A DNA stretch of 64,000 nucleotides from Streptomyces sp. V3I8 (GCF_030817535.1 NZ_JAUSZL010000004.1:62001-126000), one strand, 5' to 3'. Counted from the first letter of the stretch, positions 54,842-64,000 are shown. The notes: generated by a model from the letters alone, not told the origin. Program-made: numbers and translations.

Positions 54842-55726
54842 TCACCGTTCGGCGGCCACCGGTGCGGGCGCCGGTGTCGGGCGGCCGCAGCCGAAGGCCG
54901 CCTCCACGAAGCACTGGTCGTACGCCGCCTGCGCACCGTGCCGCAGGGCGCCGTCCAGAGCCGCCCGGGCCGGCGGGAGCCCCCGGGCCCAGCCCTCGCG
55001 CAGGAGCGAGACGACGAACCCGGCGAGGAAGGCGTCGCCGCAGCCCATCGTGTCGGACATGGAGGCGGGGTCCGCGGGGCGGGAGGGCGCGGTGGCCGTG
55101 ACCGCACCGTCGTAGGCGATCGCCCCCTCGAGGCCGCGCGTGGCCAGCGCCATGCCCGCCCCCCGCCGCACGGCTTCGGTGAGCAGCGCACGCGTGGCGG
55201 TCTCGTCCAGGCCGGAGCACGACAGCAGCGCCAGGTCGACGTGGGGGCAGACGCGGTCCAGGTAGGCGGGGGTGCGGTACTCCTCCTCGTCGGAGAAGTC
55301 GAAGCTGACCAGCGGACCGGCCGCGGCCAGCCCGGGGAGCTGGGCCTCGGTGCGGGAGTAGACGCTGGAGTGCACGAGCGCGAACGACGCCGCGTACGCC
55401 GTCAGGCCGTCGTCCAGGGCGGGCCGCTCGCGGACGGTGCCGTCGTCGTAGCCGAGGAACAGCCGGTCGCCGTCGCGTACGTGCAGGGTGGAGACCGAGG
55501 TCCGGCCGGGGCGCACCGTGCTGCGGTCCACGGCGACGCCCTGCGCCGCCACGGACGTGCGCACGAAGGTGCCGAGGTCGTCGTCGCCGAACACTCCCAG
55601 GTAGGCGGCGTCCAGGCCCAGCCGGTGGGCGTAGACGGCGACGTTGACGCAGTTGCCGCCGGGGTAGTCGGTGCCGCGGTCCACGAAGCGGTCGACGGTG
55701 TTGTCACCGAAGCCGAGGACGTTCAT
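54842..55726 (-). CDS. PfkB-family sugar kinase, FrlD-like
   Basis: The 294-residue protein begins NVLGFGDNTVDRFVDRG, with YPGGNCVNVAVYAHRLG and the C-terminal phosphotransfer motif DTMGCGDAFLAGF. This is the pattern of fructoselysine 6-kinase (FrlD) within the PfkB family. Next to an FrlB-like deglycase it would phosphorylate an Amadori compound at C6 before the deglycase splits it into glucose 6-phosphate and an amine or amino acid. It is the last gene of the import operon. Confidence 0.82.
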   Translation of the reverse strand: MNVLGFGDNTVDRFVDRGTDYPGGNCVNVAVYAHRLGLDAAYLGVFGDDDLGTFVRTSVAAQGVAVDRSTVRPGRTSVSTLHVRDGDRLFLGYDDGTVRERPALDDGLTAYAASFALVHSSVYSRTEAQLPGLAAAGPLVSFDFSDEEEYRTPAYLDRVCPHVDLALLSCSGLDETATRALLTEAVRRGAGMALATRGLEGAIAYDGAVTATAPSRPADPASMSDTMGCGDAFLAGFVVSLLREGWARGLPPARAALDGALRHGAQAAYDQCFVEAAFGCGRPTPAPAPVAAER

Positions 55727-55779
55727 CAGGGTCTCCCGAGGCGCGGGCGCGGCGTGCGGGGACGCCGCGCCCGCCGTGG

Positions 55780-55799
55780 GCGCGCCGGTACCGGCGCGC
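55780..55799. repeat. Perfect 20-bp palindrome
   Basis: GCGCGCCGGTACCGGCGCGC is fully self-complementary and lies between the kinase and the deglycase, next to another GC hairpin. It could reduce downstream transcript level within the operon. Confidence 0.7.
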
Positions 55800-55861
55800 A
55801 GGGGTGGGGCGGGGTGGGGTGGGGACAGGTGGGCTGGTCGGCCGGTGGAGGCGGTCCGGCC

Positions 55862-56872
55862 TCAGTAGTCCATGACGCGGTAGTAGCGGCGCAGGTCGAG
55901 CGAGTGGTCGCGGGCCCGCTCCAGGTGCTTGCTGACCCGGTCCATCACGGTGTCCAGCACCAGCGGCGCGAGCAGCCCGCGGAACTCGGCGCTGATGCCC
56001 TCCAGGGCGTAGTCGCGGGTGTCGAAGACGGTGACGTCCTTGGAGACGCGCTTGGCGAACGCCTCGGCCCGGTCGGTCAGGGCCCGCGTCTCGTCCTCCC
56101 CCTGGAAGACGATCACGCTGGTGTCCGCCTCCAGCAGTTCCAGCGAACCGTGGAAGAACTCCGCGCTGTGCACCCGGGTGGTGCGCAGCCACTGCATCTC
56201 CTCCAGGATGCACATGGAGTACAGGTAGGTGAATCCCCACAGGTTCCCGCCGCCGATGAGGAAGTGGTAGTCGTTGTCCTTGTGGGCGTCGGCGAAGGCC
56301 CGTGCCACCGGCTCGGCCTGGCGGGCGACGTCCACCAGGATGCGCGGCAGGCCCGCGAGTTCGCCGGCCAGGCGCTCGTAGCCCTCGAACTCGCCGCGGC
56401 GGGACAGCAGCCGGCCCAGGAACAGCAGCAACTGGACGTCGAACGGCCAGGCCTTGGGCTCGGAGAGCAGCGTGACGTCGGCGCTCTGGGCGATCGGGGA
56501 GTCGGCGATGCCGGTGAAGGCGATCGTGTGGGCGCCCCGGGACCTGCAGTACTCGATGGCGCTGAGGCTGTCCTCGGTGGTGCCGGAGACGGAGGTGAAG
56601 ACGGCGGCGGTGCGCTCACCGATGCGGGCGTCGCCGGAGACGACGAGTTCCGCGGCGACGGCGGCCCGGACGGGGAGCAGCGAGGTGCGCCGCGCGAGGT
56701 GCTCGTAGGGCCACATCTGCGCGTACGTCCCGCCCGCTCCCACCAGCAGGACGTTGTCGTACCCCTCGTCGACGAGCCGGTCGGCGACCTTCTCGATCTG
56801 GGGGCGCAGCGCCAGGAGGCTTTCCGTCTGGGAGACGAACTCGGCTTCGTTGAAGGACAGCAAAGAGTGCAC
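55862..56872 (-). CDS. SIS-domain fructosamine deglycase, FrlB-like
   Basis: The 336-residue protein has two SIS domains: VLLVGAGGTYAQMWPYEHLA (about 44-63), TSVSGTTEDSLSAIEYCRSRG and a second block NLWGFTYLYSMCILEEMQWL. The closest family I recognise is fructoselysine-6-phosphate deglycase (FrlB) and relatives such as FraB. They release glucose 6-phosphate from phosphorylated Amadori compounds by aldose-ketose isomerase chemistry. The kinase lies 135 bp downstream and the ABC genes upstream, on one strand. Confidence 0.82.
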   Translation of the reverse strand: MHSLLSFNEAEFVSQTESLLALRPQIEKVADRLVDEGYDNVLLVGAGGTYAQMWPYEHLARRTSLLPVRAAVAAELVVSGDARIGERTAAVFTSVSGTTEDSLSAIEYCRSRGAHTIAFTGIADSPIAQSADVTLLSEPKAWPFDVQLLLFLGRLLSRRGEFEGYERLAGELAGLPRILVDVARQAEPVARAFADAHKDNDYHFLIGGGNLWGFTYLYSMCILEEMQWLRTTRVHSAEFFHGSLELLEADTSVIVFQGEDETRALTDRAEAFAKRVSKDVTVFDTRDYALEGISAEFRGLLAPLVLDTVMDRVSKHLERARDHSLDLRRYYRVMDY

Positions 56873-56974
56873 GGTGATGATTTCCTTTGGGGGTTGTTCC
56901 GCACCGGCCGGCGTGTGCCGTGAGCCGGTGTCCGAGGGGCGCGGGGAACTCGGCCGGGTCGGGACCGGGCCGAA

Positions 56975-57811
56975 TCAGGCCGCGCGGCGCCGGGAGAACA
57001 GGACGTTCGCTCCGGCGATGAGGAGGCCGCCGACGAAGATCAGCGTCCCCATGACGTTGACCTGCGGGGGCACGCCGGTACGGCTGGCGCTGTAGACCCA
57101 CAGCGGGAAGGTGACCGTACGGCCGGCGTTGAAGCTGGTGATGACGTAGTCGTCGATGGACAGGGCGAAGCACAGCAGGGCGCCGGAGGCCACGCCGGGC
57201 AGCAGCATCGGCAGGGTGACCAGCCGGAACGCCGTCCAGGGACCCGCCCCCAGGTCGCGGGCGGCTTCCTCCAGCGTCGGGTCGTGCCCCGCCATGCGCG
57301 CCCGTACGGTGATGGCGACGTAGGGGATGCAGAACGCCACGTGCGCGATGACGACCGTCCAGTAGCCGCGGGGCACGCCCATGACGATGAACAGCGACAG
57401 CAGGGCGGCGCCGAGGGCGATCTCGGGGGCCGCGATGGCCGCGAACATCAGCAGGTCCACCGAACCGCGGCCGCGGAAGCGGTAGCGGCCCAGCGCCAGT
57501 CCGATCGGGGTGCCCAGCAAGGTGGCGACCACGGCGACGATCAGGGCGATGGTGAGGCTGTTGACCAGCGCGGAGGTCAGGTTGGGGATGGCGAACAGGT
57601 GCCGGTACCAGTTCAGGGTGAAGCCCTGCCAGGTGAAGTTCACCTTGCTGCCGGTGTCGTTGAAGCCGAACAGGACCATGACGGCGATCGGCAGCAGCAG
57701 CCAGGCCAGTACCAGGAACGTGTACACGCTCAGGGTGGGCCGGCGGCGGGCCCTGCGCGGCCGTGGTGCGGCGGGCGCTTCGGGCGCCGCGGGGACGGTG
57801 TGTGTGGTCAT
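56975..57811 (-). CDS. ABC permease, PotC-like
   Basis: The 278-residue protein starts at ATG 57811. A basic cytoplasmic start RPRRARRRPTL is followed by six hydrophobic segments. The coupling motif EEAARDLGAGPWTAFRLVTLPMLLPG (about 185-210) contacts the ATPase. It belongs to the spermidine/putrescine/opine class of permeases. It overlaps the upstream permease gene as ATGA. Confidence 0.92.
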   Translation of the reverse strand: MTTHTVPAAPEAPAAPRPRRARRRPTLSVYTFLVLAWLLLPIAVMVLFGFNDTGSKVNFTWQGFTLNWYRHLFAIPNLTSALVNSLTIALIVAVVATLLGTPIGLALGRYRFRGRGSVDLLMFAAIAAPEIALGAALLSLFIVMGVPRGYWTVVIAHVAFCIPYVAITVRARMAGHDPTLEEAARDLGAGPWTAFRLVTLPMLLPGVASGALLCFALSIDDYVITSFNAGRTVTFPLWVYSASRTGVPPQVNVMGTLIFVGGLLIAGANVLFSRRRAA

Positions 57812-58716
57812 CGCGCGGCCGCCTCCAGCACGTCGTCGGTGCCCAGGGCCCGGGCGTAGGTGAACACGGCCAGCAGCAGCGCGCCCATGAGGACGAACGA
57901 CAGGGCGGCGGCGCCGGGGTAGTCGAGGTTGGTGAAGTACTCGGTCTGGATGATGTTGCCGATCATCGTGGTGGAGGGGCCGCCGAGGATGCCGGCGTTG
58001 ACGTAGTCGGCCGAGGCGGGCACGAAGGTCAGCAGCACCCCGGCGAAGACGCCGGGCAGCGACAGCGGCAGCACCACACGCAGGAAGGTCCCCGTCCGGG
58101 AGGCGTACAGGTCGGTGGATGCCTCGACCACCTTGGGGTCCACCCGCTCCAGGGCGACGTACACGGGCAGCACCATGAACGGCAGGAAGTTGTAGGTCAG
58201 TCCGCCGATCACCGCGTAGGGCGTGGCCAGCAGGTGGAAGTCGGCGGAGAGCAGGCCCCAGTCCTTGAGCGGGCCGAGCAGGACGCCGTTGTCGGCCAGC
58301 ACGACGTTCCAGGACTGGGTGCGGATGACGAAGGAGACGAAGAACGGCAGCAGGAGCAGGAAGAGGAACACCGACTTGTGCCGGCCGGCCCGGAAGGCGA
58401 TCCAGTACGCCACCGGGTAGCCGATGAGCGCGCACGCGACGGTGGCGGCGGCGCCGTAGACCAGGGACCGCACGAGCTGCACATGGTAAGTGCGCACCAC
58501 GTCGGCGTAGGTGGAGAAGTGGAAGGTCTGGCGGAAGCCGTCGATGAAGTCGCCGGTCTGCAGGGACAGCGACACCATCACGATCACGGGGGTGACGAAG
58601 AAGGCGGCCAGCCACAGCCAGCCCGGCAGGATCATCCAGTAGGGGGCCAGCGCGGCACCGGGACGGCGCCGTCGCCGCTTCAGGCCTGGTAGATCGGTTC
58701 GAACAGCGCGTTCCAC
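57808..58716 (-). CDS. ABC permease, PotB-like
   Basis: GTG 58716 is preceded by GAGGAGGAGGAG, giving 302 residues and a 37-bp overlap with the end of the binding-protein gene. This start is chosen because no ATG precedes the basic LKRRRRRPG segment and the first helix. Six hydrophobic segments and the motif VVEASTDLYASRTGTFLRVV with LPLSLPG identify an inner-membrane permease. It works with the PotC-like partner and the ATPase. Confidence 0.9.
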   Translation of the reverse strand: MERAVRTDLPGLKRRRRRPGAALAPYWMILPGWLWLAAFFVTPVIVMVSLSLQTGDFIDGFRQTFHFSTYADVVRTYHVQLVRSLVYGAAATVACALIGYPVAYWIAFRAGRHKSVFLFLLLLPFFVSFVIRTQSWNVVLADNGVLLGPLKDWGLLSADFHLLATPYAVIGGLTYNFLPFMVLPVYVALERVDPKVVEASTDLYASRTGTFLRVVLPLSLPGVFAGVLLTFVPASADYVNAGILGGPSTTMIGNIIQTEYFTNLDYPGAAALSFVLMGALLLAVFTYARALGTDDVLEAAAR

Positions 58717-59951
58717 TGCTTCTCCTCCTCCTCGTCGAGCACCCGCAGGTGGCGCAGTTTCGATTCGTCGGCCTCGGTCGGGAAGACCAGGGGGCTGGTG
58801 CTCAGGGCGTCGAGCACGGTGTGCTGCTTGCCGGTGGCGGCGGCCGCGTCGCGTGCGACGACCTTCTGCGCGGCGGGGACGGGGCAGACGAACTGCACGG
58901 TCTCGCTGATCCGCGCGGCGACCTCGGGCCGGTAGACGTAGTCCATGTAGGTGAGCGCGTCGACGGGGTGGGCGGCCGTCGAGGGGATGCAGAGGTTGTC
59001 GGTCCACAGCAGACCGCCCTCGTCGGGGATGACGAACTCCAGCTGCGAACCGCTCTGGTTGGCCTGGAAGACGTCGCCCGAGTACACCAGCGACGCCGCC
59101 AGGTCGCCGCGCTGCAGGGAGGACTGGTAGGTGGCGGTGGAGTAGGAGCGGACCATGCCGGCGTCACGCTGCTTGCGCAGCCAGGCCGCCGCCTTGCGCC
59201 AGTCGGCGTGGGTGGAGGTCTCCGGGTCGACGCCGACGGCCAGCAGGGCGACGTTGCCCATCTGCACCGCGTCGTTCCACATGCCGACCTTGCCGTGCAG
59301 CTTGGGGTCGAGCAGGTCCTGCCAGCTGGTGATCTTCCGGCCGACCCTGGCCGGGTCGTAGCCGATGCCGGTCATGCCGGACTGCCAGGGCACGGTGTAG
59401 ACGTTGCCGGGGTCGAAGGAGGAGTTCTTGAACGCGGCGCCGCCGTACTGCGCGAAGGTGGGCAGCCGGCTGTGGTCGAGCGGGGCGAGGTAGCCGAGCT
59501 GGATGTACTTGGTCAGGTAGCTGTCGCCGCCGACGACCATCAGGTCGTAGCCGATGCCCTGGCCGGAGGCGAACTCGGGCTGGATCTTGCCGAACCAGGA
59601 GGCGCTGTCGTCGATCAGCTCGTCGTAGGCGACCTCGATGCCGCTCCGGCGGGTGAAGGCGTCGAGGGTGGGGTGCCTGCTCTGGTCGGTGGGGTCGACG
59701 TCGATGTACTGGGTGTAGTTGACGAAGTCCAGCTTTCCGGAGCCCTTCTTGCCGGTCCAGAAGTCGCTGACGGCCGCGGCGATCTCCGCCTTGCCGGTGG
59801 GGACGTGGACGCGGGCGCCGGGAACGCTGCACGCGGCGAGCGGGGCCAGCGCGGCGGCGCCGAGCGCGGCGCGCAGCAGACCGCGCCGGGTCAGGCGGCG
59901 CTCGGCCGGCCCGCGCAGCCGGGGCGCGGCGGGTGTGGAGTACTCGGACAT
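58680..59951 (-). CDS. ABC substrate-binding lipoprotein, PotD-like
   Basis: The 423-residue protein carries a twin-arginine-like signal (RRLTRRGLLRAAL) ending in the lipobox LAAC with Cys41, so it is probably exported and lipid-anchored. The mature part (NYTQYIDVDPTD, FTRRSGIEVAYDELI, YDLMVVGGDSYLTKYIQLGYL) is typical of spermidine/putrescine-type binding proteins. It would bind the amine or sugar-amine substrate. The operon suggests fructosamines. Confidence 0.92.
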   Translation of the reverse strand: MSEYSTPAAPRLRGPAERRLTRRGLLRAALGAAALAPLAACSVPGARVHVPTGKAEIAAAVSDFWTGKKGSGKLDFVNYTQYIDVDPTDQSRHPTLDAFTRRSGIEVAYDELIDDSASWFGKIQPEFASGQGIGYDLMVVGGDSYLTKYIQLGYLAPLDHSRLPTFAQYGGAAFKNSSFDPGNVYTVPWQSGMTGIGYDPARVGRKITSWQDLLDPKLHGKVGMWNDAVQMGNVALLAVGVDPETSTHADWRKAAAWLRKQRDAGMVRSYSTATYQSSLQRGDLAASLVYSGDVFQANQSGSQLEFVIPDEGGLLWTDNLCIPSTAAHPVDALTYMDYVYRPEVAARISETVQFVCPVPAAQKVVARDAAAATGKQHTVLDALSTSPLVFPTEADESKLRHLRVLDEEEEKQWNALFEPIYQA

Positions 59952-59967
59952 GGTGGTCTGCCTGTCG

Positions 59968-61140
59968 TCAGCGCGGGGCGGGGGATGCCGCGTCCGCGGC
60001 GGCCGCCGTGGGTGCGGGTGCGGTGGTGAGCAGGTAGGAGTGAGCGGTGGCCCAGGAGAGCCAGACGGTGTCGCCGCGGGCCGGATCGACCGCGGCGGTG
60101 CCGTCGTTGGGCTGGAAGACGGTCATCTGCGCGCCGGTGGCGGTGTCCACCGTGTAGCTGGTGGAGGTGCCGAGGTAGACCACCTCCCGGACGGTGCCGC
60201 GGAGACGGCTGGCGGTGTCGGCCGGCCCGGTGGTCAGCGTGATCTTCTCCGGGCGCACGGTGAGCTCGACGCCGGCTCCCACGCGGTGGGAGCCGTGCAG
60301 CGGGACGGTGACGCGCTGGCCGTCGCCGAGGTCGAGCACCCCGGTGCCGGCGTCGGCGGAGGTCAGGTGCCCGCTGATCAGGTTGGAGGTGCCGATGAAC
60401 CCGGCGACGAACGCGGTGGCGGGCCGTTCGTACACCTCCTGGGGCGGGGCGACCTGCTCGACCAGGCCGTTGTTCATCACCGCGATCCGGTCGGACATGG
60501 TCAGGGCCTCGGCCTGGTCGTGCGTGACGTAGATGAAGGTGATGCCGACCTCGCGCTGGATCCGCTTGAGTTCCAGCTGCATGGACTGGCGCAGCTTCAG
60601 GTCGAGGGCGCCGAGCGGTTCGTCGAGGAGCAGGGCGCGCGGGCGGTTGACCAGGGCGCGGGCGAGGGCGACGCGTTGCTGCTGGCCGCCGGAGAGTTCA
60701 CGGGGGCGGCGGTCGGCCTTGTCGGTGAGTTCGACGGTGCGCAGGATCTTCTCGACCCGGTCGCGGATCTCGTCCCTGGGTACGCGCTTGCGGCGCAGTC
60801 CGAACGCCACGTTGTCGGCGACGCTCAGGTGCGGGAAGAGGGCGTAGGACTGGAACACCATGTTGATGTCGCGTTTGTTGGCCGGTACGCCGACCATGTC
60901 GCGGCCGTGCAGCAGGATCTGTCCGCCGGTCGGCTCCTCGAACCCGGCGATCATCCGCAAGGTGGTGGTCTTGCCGCAGCCGGACGGGCCCAGCAGCGAG
61001 AAGAACTCGCCCTCGCCGATGGAGAGGTCGACGCCGCGGACCGCTGCCGCGTCCCGGGCGCCGCCGAAGTCCTTGACCACGTCGACGAGGGTGATGGCCG
61101 GGCCTGTGGCCGATGGCGGCGAGAGGGTGTCGGTTGCCAT
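59968..61140 (-). CDS. ABC ATPase, PotA-like
   Basis: The 390-residue protein starts at ATG 61140 behind GGAGGT. Walker [10 protein letters not shown], signature [15 protein letters not shown], Walker [13 protein letters not shown] and a switch histidine THD are intact. A C-terminal TOBE domain (about 290-370) fits the PotA/UgpC class. First gene of the operon; the LacI gene diverges from it with 314 bp between. Confidence 0.94.
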   Translation of the reverse strand: MATDTLSPPSATGPAITLVDVVKDFGGARDAAAVRGVDLSIGEGEFFSLLGPSGCGKTTTLRMIAGFEEPTGGQILLHGRDMVGVPANKRDINMVFQSYALFPHLSVADNVAFGLRRKRVPRDEIRDRVEKILRTVELTDKADRRPRELSGGQQQRVALARALVNRPRALLLDEPLGALDLKLRQSMQLELKRIQREVGITFIYVTHDQAEALTMSDRIAVMNNGLVEQVAPPQEVYERPATAFVAGFIGTSNLISGHLTSADAGTGVLDLGDGQRVTVPLHGSHRVGAGVELTVRPEKITLTTGPADTASRLRGTVREVVYLGTSTSYTVDTATGAQMTVFQPNDGTAAVDPARGDTVWLSWATAHSYLLTTAPAPTAAAADAASPAPR

Positions 61141-61163
61141 CCGTGGGACCTCCGGTGTTCGGG

Positions 61164-61227
61164 ACGGGAGCGCGGAGCGTGGGTTCGAAACGGGAGCTTC
61201 GAAACGGGAGCGCGGAGCATGGGTTCG
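61164..61227. repeat. 24-bp direct repeat upstream of the import operon
   Basis: ACGGGAGCGCGGAGCGTGGG and four further bases at 61164-61187 recur at 61204-61227 with one mismatch (GTG versus ATG), separated by a partial third copy TTCGAAACGGGAGC. A short GGGCAGGC tandem follows near 61270-61290. It lies in the 5' leader of the ABC operon and probably reflects slippage. Confidence 0.8.
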
Positions 61228-61324
61228 GGACGACCGTGCGGCTGGGCGTGCCGTGGTCGGCCCGGTAGAGGCAGGCGGGCAGGCGGGCAGGCAAGTGGGT
61301 GGATGCCGGTGCCGTCGGCAGATT

Positions 61325-61340
61325 TTGATAACGTTACCAA
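61325..61340. promoter_or_regulatory. LacI-family operator
   Basis: TTGATAACGTTACCAA is a 16-bp palindrome with one mismatched pair and the AACGTT centre usual for LacI-family operators. It lies between the divergent ABC operon and the LacI gene, so both are probably repressed until the substrate is present. Confidence 0.85.
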
Positions 61341-61454
61341 CGAGCTCGTACCTTACCCACCGCCAGCCGCTGTCCGTCAATGGTTGAATGGCGCCGGATT
61401 TCATCGACCCGTCCCTCGGTGTCCGCCGAGCCGTCACCCGTGAAGAGACCGCCC

Positions 61455-62552
61455 ATGCCGAACACGCCACGGCCGCCGCGTCGCGTCACCCTCCCCGACG
61501 TCGCCCGGCACGCCGGCGTGGGGCAGGCCACCGCCGCCCGGGTCCTGGGCGGGTACGGGTCGGCGAGCGCGGCCACCCGCGAACGCGTGCTGGCCGCCGC
61601 CGCCGAACTCGGCTACAGCACCAACGCGGTGGCCCGCAGCATGATCAGCGGACGCACCCACACCCTCGGCGTGGTCGTCGCCGACGTGGAGAACGCCTAC
61701 TTCGCCCGGGCGGTGCGCGGGGTCACCGACGTCGCGGCCAAGGCCGGCCTCCAGGTCGTCCTCGCCAACAGCGACGAGGACGGTGCCACGGAGCGGTCCG
61801 CGGTTCAGCTGTTCATCGAGCGGCGCGTGGACGGTCTGGTCGTGGCGCCCGCCGCCGCCGACCACGAGCATCTGGACCGGGCCGTGGCCTCGGGCGTTCC
61901 CGTGGTCCTGCTGGACCGGGCGCTGAGCGGTGCCGCGCTGGACACGGTCGTGGTGGACAACCGCGGTGCCGCCAAGGCCGCGGTGAGCAGGTTCACCGAC
62001 GAGGGACACACCCGCATCGCGGTCATCACCTCGGCCTCCCCCGACGAGAACACGGCCCTGCTGGCACCGGGCGCGGACATCTGGACCACCACCGAGCGGC
62101 TCACCGGCTACCGGCAGGCCCTGCGCGCCGCCGGTGTCCCGCGCGAGGCGGAGCTGATCCGGCACACCGGATACGACCGGGCCTGGGCCCGCTCCGCCGT
62201 CCTGGAACTGATGACCTGCGAGGGCCGGCCCACCGCGCTGTTCACCACCGACAACGTGGCCACGCTCGGCACCCTGGACGCCCTGCTCGACCTCGACGCC
62301 CGCATTCCCGCCGACGTCTCCGTCATCGGCTTCGACGACGCCGAGTGGGCCACGCTCGTGCGGCCCCGGCTGAGCGTGGTCGGCCAGCCGGTGCAGGAAC
62401 TGGGCGGGCTCGCGGCCGACATCCTGGTGCGCCGCATCAACGGCTCCACGGCCAGGCCGCGCCGCCACACCCTGCGCACCACCTACGTGCCGCGCGAGTC
62501 GACCGGTCCCGCCCCGGTGCGGGTACGGCGGCTGCGGGCGCCGGGAGAGTGA
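61455..62552 (+). CDS. LacI-family transcriptional regulator
   Basis: ATG 61455 follows GAAGAGA and gives 365 residues. The helix-turn-helix [21 protein letters not shown] and hinge region [22 protein letters not shown] precede a periplasmic-binding-protein-like sensor domain (about 65-340). DNA recognition residues after TLPDVA are the variable GQATAAR rather than the common S.TVSR. It is divergent from the import operon, and an operator sits between. Confidence 0.94.
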   Translation: MPNTPRPPRRVTLPDVARHAGVGQATAARVLGGYGSASAATRERVLAAAAELGYSTNAVARSMISGRTHTLGVVVADVENAYFARAVRGVTDVAAKAGLQVVLANSDEDGATERSAVQLFIERRVDGLVVAPAAADHEHLDRAVASGVPVVLLDRALSGAALDTVVVDNRGAAKAAVSRFTDEGHTRIAVITSASPDENTALLAPGADIWTTTERLTGYRQALRAAGVPREAELIRHTGYDRAWARSAVLELMTCEGRPTALFTTDNVATLGTLDALLDLDARIPADVSVIGFDDAEWATLVRPRLSVVGQPVQELGGLAADILVRRINGSTARPRRHTLRTTYVPRESTGPAPVRVRRLRAPGE

Positions 62553-62624
62553 GGGCGTACCCCTCCCCCGCCCATGCCCCGGGGCCGGACCGTCGCGGGC
62601 GGGCGCGGATCACCGGCCGCGTGA

Positions 62625-63458
62625 TCACCGTGCGTACAACCGGTCCAGTGCCGACCGGCTCTCGTCGTCCGCGGCGCGGCAGATCATCAACCGCTGGTCC
62701 GGATCCTGGAGCGGCACGAGCACTTCGAAACGCACCGCGATCACACCGGCGCCGGGGTGCCGCATCACCTTGCTTCCGCGGCCGTTGGGCTTGATGTCCC
62801 GCTCGGCCCACAGTCGCGCGAACTCCTCGTCGTGCGTGGTGAATTCGGCGATGAGGTCGGTCAACGTCCGGTCCTCCGGATGCGCGGCCCACGCGGCGCG
62901 CAGGTGGGCGATCCCCTCCCGTACGACGCGTTCGCGGTCGACGTAGAACTCGCGTATCTGCGGATGCATCAGGCACAGCCACATCGCGTTGCGCTGCAGC
63001 GGCGGCAGGGTGTCGAAATCCACCAGCAGCCCCGCCATCTCGGCGTTCCAGGCCAGGATGTCGTAGCGGTGGTTCATCAGCATGGCAGGCAGCGGCGACA
63101 AATCGGCGACCAGCCCCGCCAGTGGTGGCGCCGCGGTGGTGACGGGCTTGTCGGCGTTGCGGGGACGCTGCCGGGTCAGGTCGAAGAGGTAGGTGCGTTC
63201 GTGGGGGGCCAGCCGCAGCGCCCGGGACAGCGCCTCCACCACGTCCGCCGAGGGCCGCAGCCCGCGGGCCTGCTCCAGCCGCACGATGTAGTCGACGCTG
63301 ACCCCGGCCAGTTCGGCGACCTCTTCGCGGCGCAGTCCCGGGGTCCGCCGGAACTGCCGGCGCGAGGGCAGGCCGACGTCGCGCGGGTCCAGGCGTTCGC
63401 GTCGGGTGCGCAGGAACGCGGCCAGCTCCTGTGTCGCGTTCACGGTGCGGGTCGTCAT
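62625..63458 (-). CDS. XRE-type regulator with MmyB-like sensor domain
   Basis: The 277-residue protein has an N-terminal helix-turn-helix (about 12-85, LRREEVAELAGVSVDYIVRLEQARG) and a C-terminal MmyB-like ligand domain containing HRYDILAWNAEMAGLLVDF and REFYVDRERVVREGIAHLRAA. Such regulators are frequent in Streptomyces and often control a divergent oxidoreductase. Here that is the aldo/keto reductase 117 bp away. Confidence 0.92.
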   Translation of the reverse strand: MTTRTVNATQELAAFLRTRRERLDPRDVGLPSRRQFRRTPGLRREEVAELAGVSVDYIVRLEQARGLRPSADVVEALSRALRLAPHERTYLFDLTRQRPRNADKPVTTAAPPLAGLVADLSPLPAMLMNHRYDILAWNAEMAGLLVDFDTLPPLQRNAMWLCLMHPQIREFYVDRERVVREGIAHLRAAWAAHPEDRTLTDLIAEFTTHDEEFARLWAERDIKPNGRGSKVMRHPGAGVIAVRFEVLVPLQDPDQRLMICRAADDESRSALDRLYAR

Positions 63459-63575
63459 GCTTGATCCAACAGACAGGGTAGGAGCGGTGTTCCCAGGAAC
63501 CTCTTTCCCTTACCCCTGGCCCGTGGCGGTCGCAGTCTTGCTCCCGACGACGGATCACAGGCACAGGAGGACACG

Positions 63576-64000
63576 ATGTCACTCACCCTTGACACCTACC
63601 GGCTGCTGGGCCGCTCCGGGCTGCGGGTCTCACCGCTGGCACTGGGCACGGCGACCTTCGGCACCGAATGGGGCTGGGGCGCCGAGCGGGACGAGGCGCG
63701 CAAGCTGCTCGACCTCTACCTCGAGCGCGGCGGCAATTTCGTCGACACCGCGAACACCTACACCAACGGCAGTTCCGAGCGGCTGCTGGGCGAATTCGTC
63801 CGCGACAGCCGCGAGAGCCTGGTGCTGGCGACGAAGTACTCGACGCTGCGCCGGCCCGGCGACCCGAATTCCGGGGGCCCTCACCGCAAGAACCTGTTCG
63901 CGTCGGTGGAATCCAGTCTGCGGCAGCTGGACACGGACTACATCGACCTGCTCTACCTGCACGTGTGGGATTTCAGCACACCGGTCGAGGAGATCCTGCG
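63576..64000 (+). CDS. Aldo/keto reductase, C-terminus off window
   Basis: ATG 63576 follows AGGAGGA. The 141 visible residues show the TIM-barrel start LGRSGLRVSPLALGTATFG, the catalytic tyrosine region GGNFVDTANTYTNGSSE and the lysine in LVLATKYS. They end in SSLRQLDTDYIDLLYLH with the conserved histidine. It is an NADPH-dependent carbonyl reductase of broad substrate type, probably regulated by the divergent XRE protein. Confidence 0.93.
   Translation, partial: MSLTLDTYRLLGRSGLRVSPLALGTATFGTEWGWGAERDEARKLLDLYLERGGNFVDTANTYTNGSSERLLGEFVRDSRESLVLATKYSTLRRPGDPNSGGPHRKNLFASVESSLRQLDTDYIDLLYLHVWDFSTPVEEIL

Overview
The window is about 72% GC, with nearly every codon ending in G or C, strong purine-rich ribosome sites, frequent GTG starts and many ATGA or GTGA gene overlaps. 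Together with the gene families present (SARP regulator, type II PKS, actinobacterial lasso peptide, DUF6059, accE-type carboxylase epsilon subunit), this points to Streptomyces or a close actinomycete. No rRNA, tRNA, CRISPR array or intact insertion sequence was seen.

Positions 1-34284 hold an aromatic type II polyketide cluster. It has a glycosyltransferase cut by the window edge, a large SARP-NB-ARC activator, a minimal PKS (ketosynthase, chain length factor, and an acyl carrier protein on a separate divergent operon), and a full set of pentangular-type cyclases: two SchA/CurD proteins, a TcmI-like cyclase, a TcmJ-like cupin and a WhiE-VI/TcmN-like aromatase. Tailoring genes are numerous: two anthrone-oxygenase-like DUF1772 proteins, three small ABM monooxygenases, several SDRs, two LLM flavin/F420 oxidoreductases, three FAD monooxygenases, two P450s, two O-methyltransferases and a glutamine-dependent asparagine-synthase-like amidotransferase. 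A TetR/MFS pair gives export. The amidotransferase suggests that nitrogen enters the polyketide, as in fredericamycin, lysolipin or xantholipin, but the product cannot be named from sequence. Heptamer repeats (TCGAGNN-like) spaced 11 bp apart lie in several intergenic regions and look like SARP operators, tying the region into one regulon.

Positions 34320-45180 contain a secreted beta-helix protein, a six-domain NRPS (A-T-C-A-T-R, expected to release a dipeptide aldehyde that may cyclise to a pyrazinone), and an acyl-CoA carboxylase beta/epsilon pair that could supply malonyl-CoA to the PKS. A second DUF6059 gene closes the region. Positions 45181-46025 look like decayed sequence.

Positions 46026-50521 are a complete lasso peptide operon on the minus strand (precursor, cyclase, RRE, leader peptidase, ABC exporter). 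The predicted core LLQRSGNDRLILSKN differs at four positions from citrulassin A, as I recall that sequence, so this is a citrulassin-type locus. The arginine deiminase that would convert Arg9 to citrulline is not in the window.

Positions 51182-54638 are housekeeping-like genes: a membrane protein, a GPP34 protein and a NarL-type two-component system. Positions 54842-62552 form a catabolic unit: a LacI regulator with a clear operator, a spermidine/putrescine-type ABC importer, an FrlB-like SIS-domain deglycase and an FrlD-like PfkB kinase, suggesting uptake and breakdown of fructosamines (Amadori products). The window ends with an XRE-type regulator divergent from an aldo/keto reductase cut by the edge.
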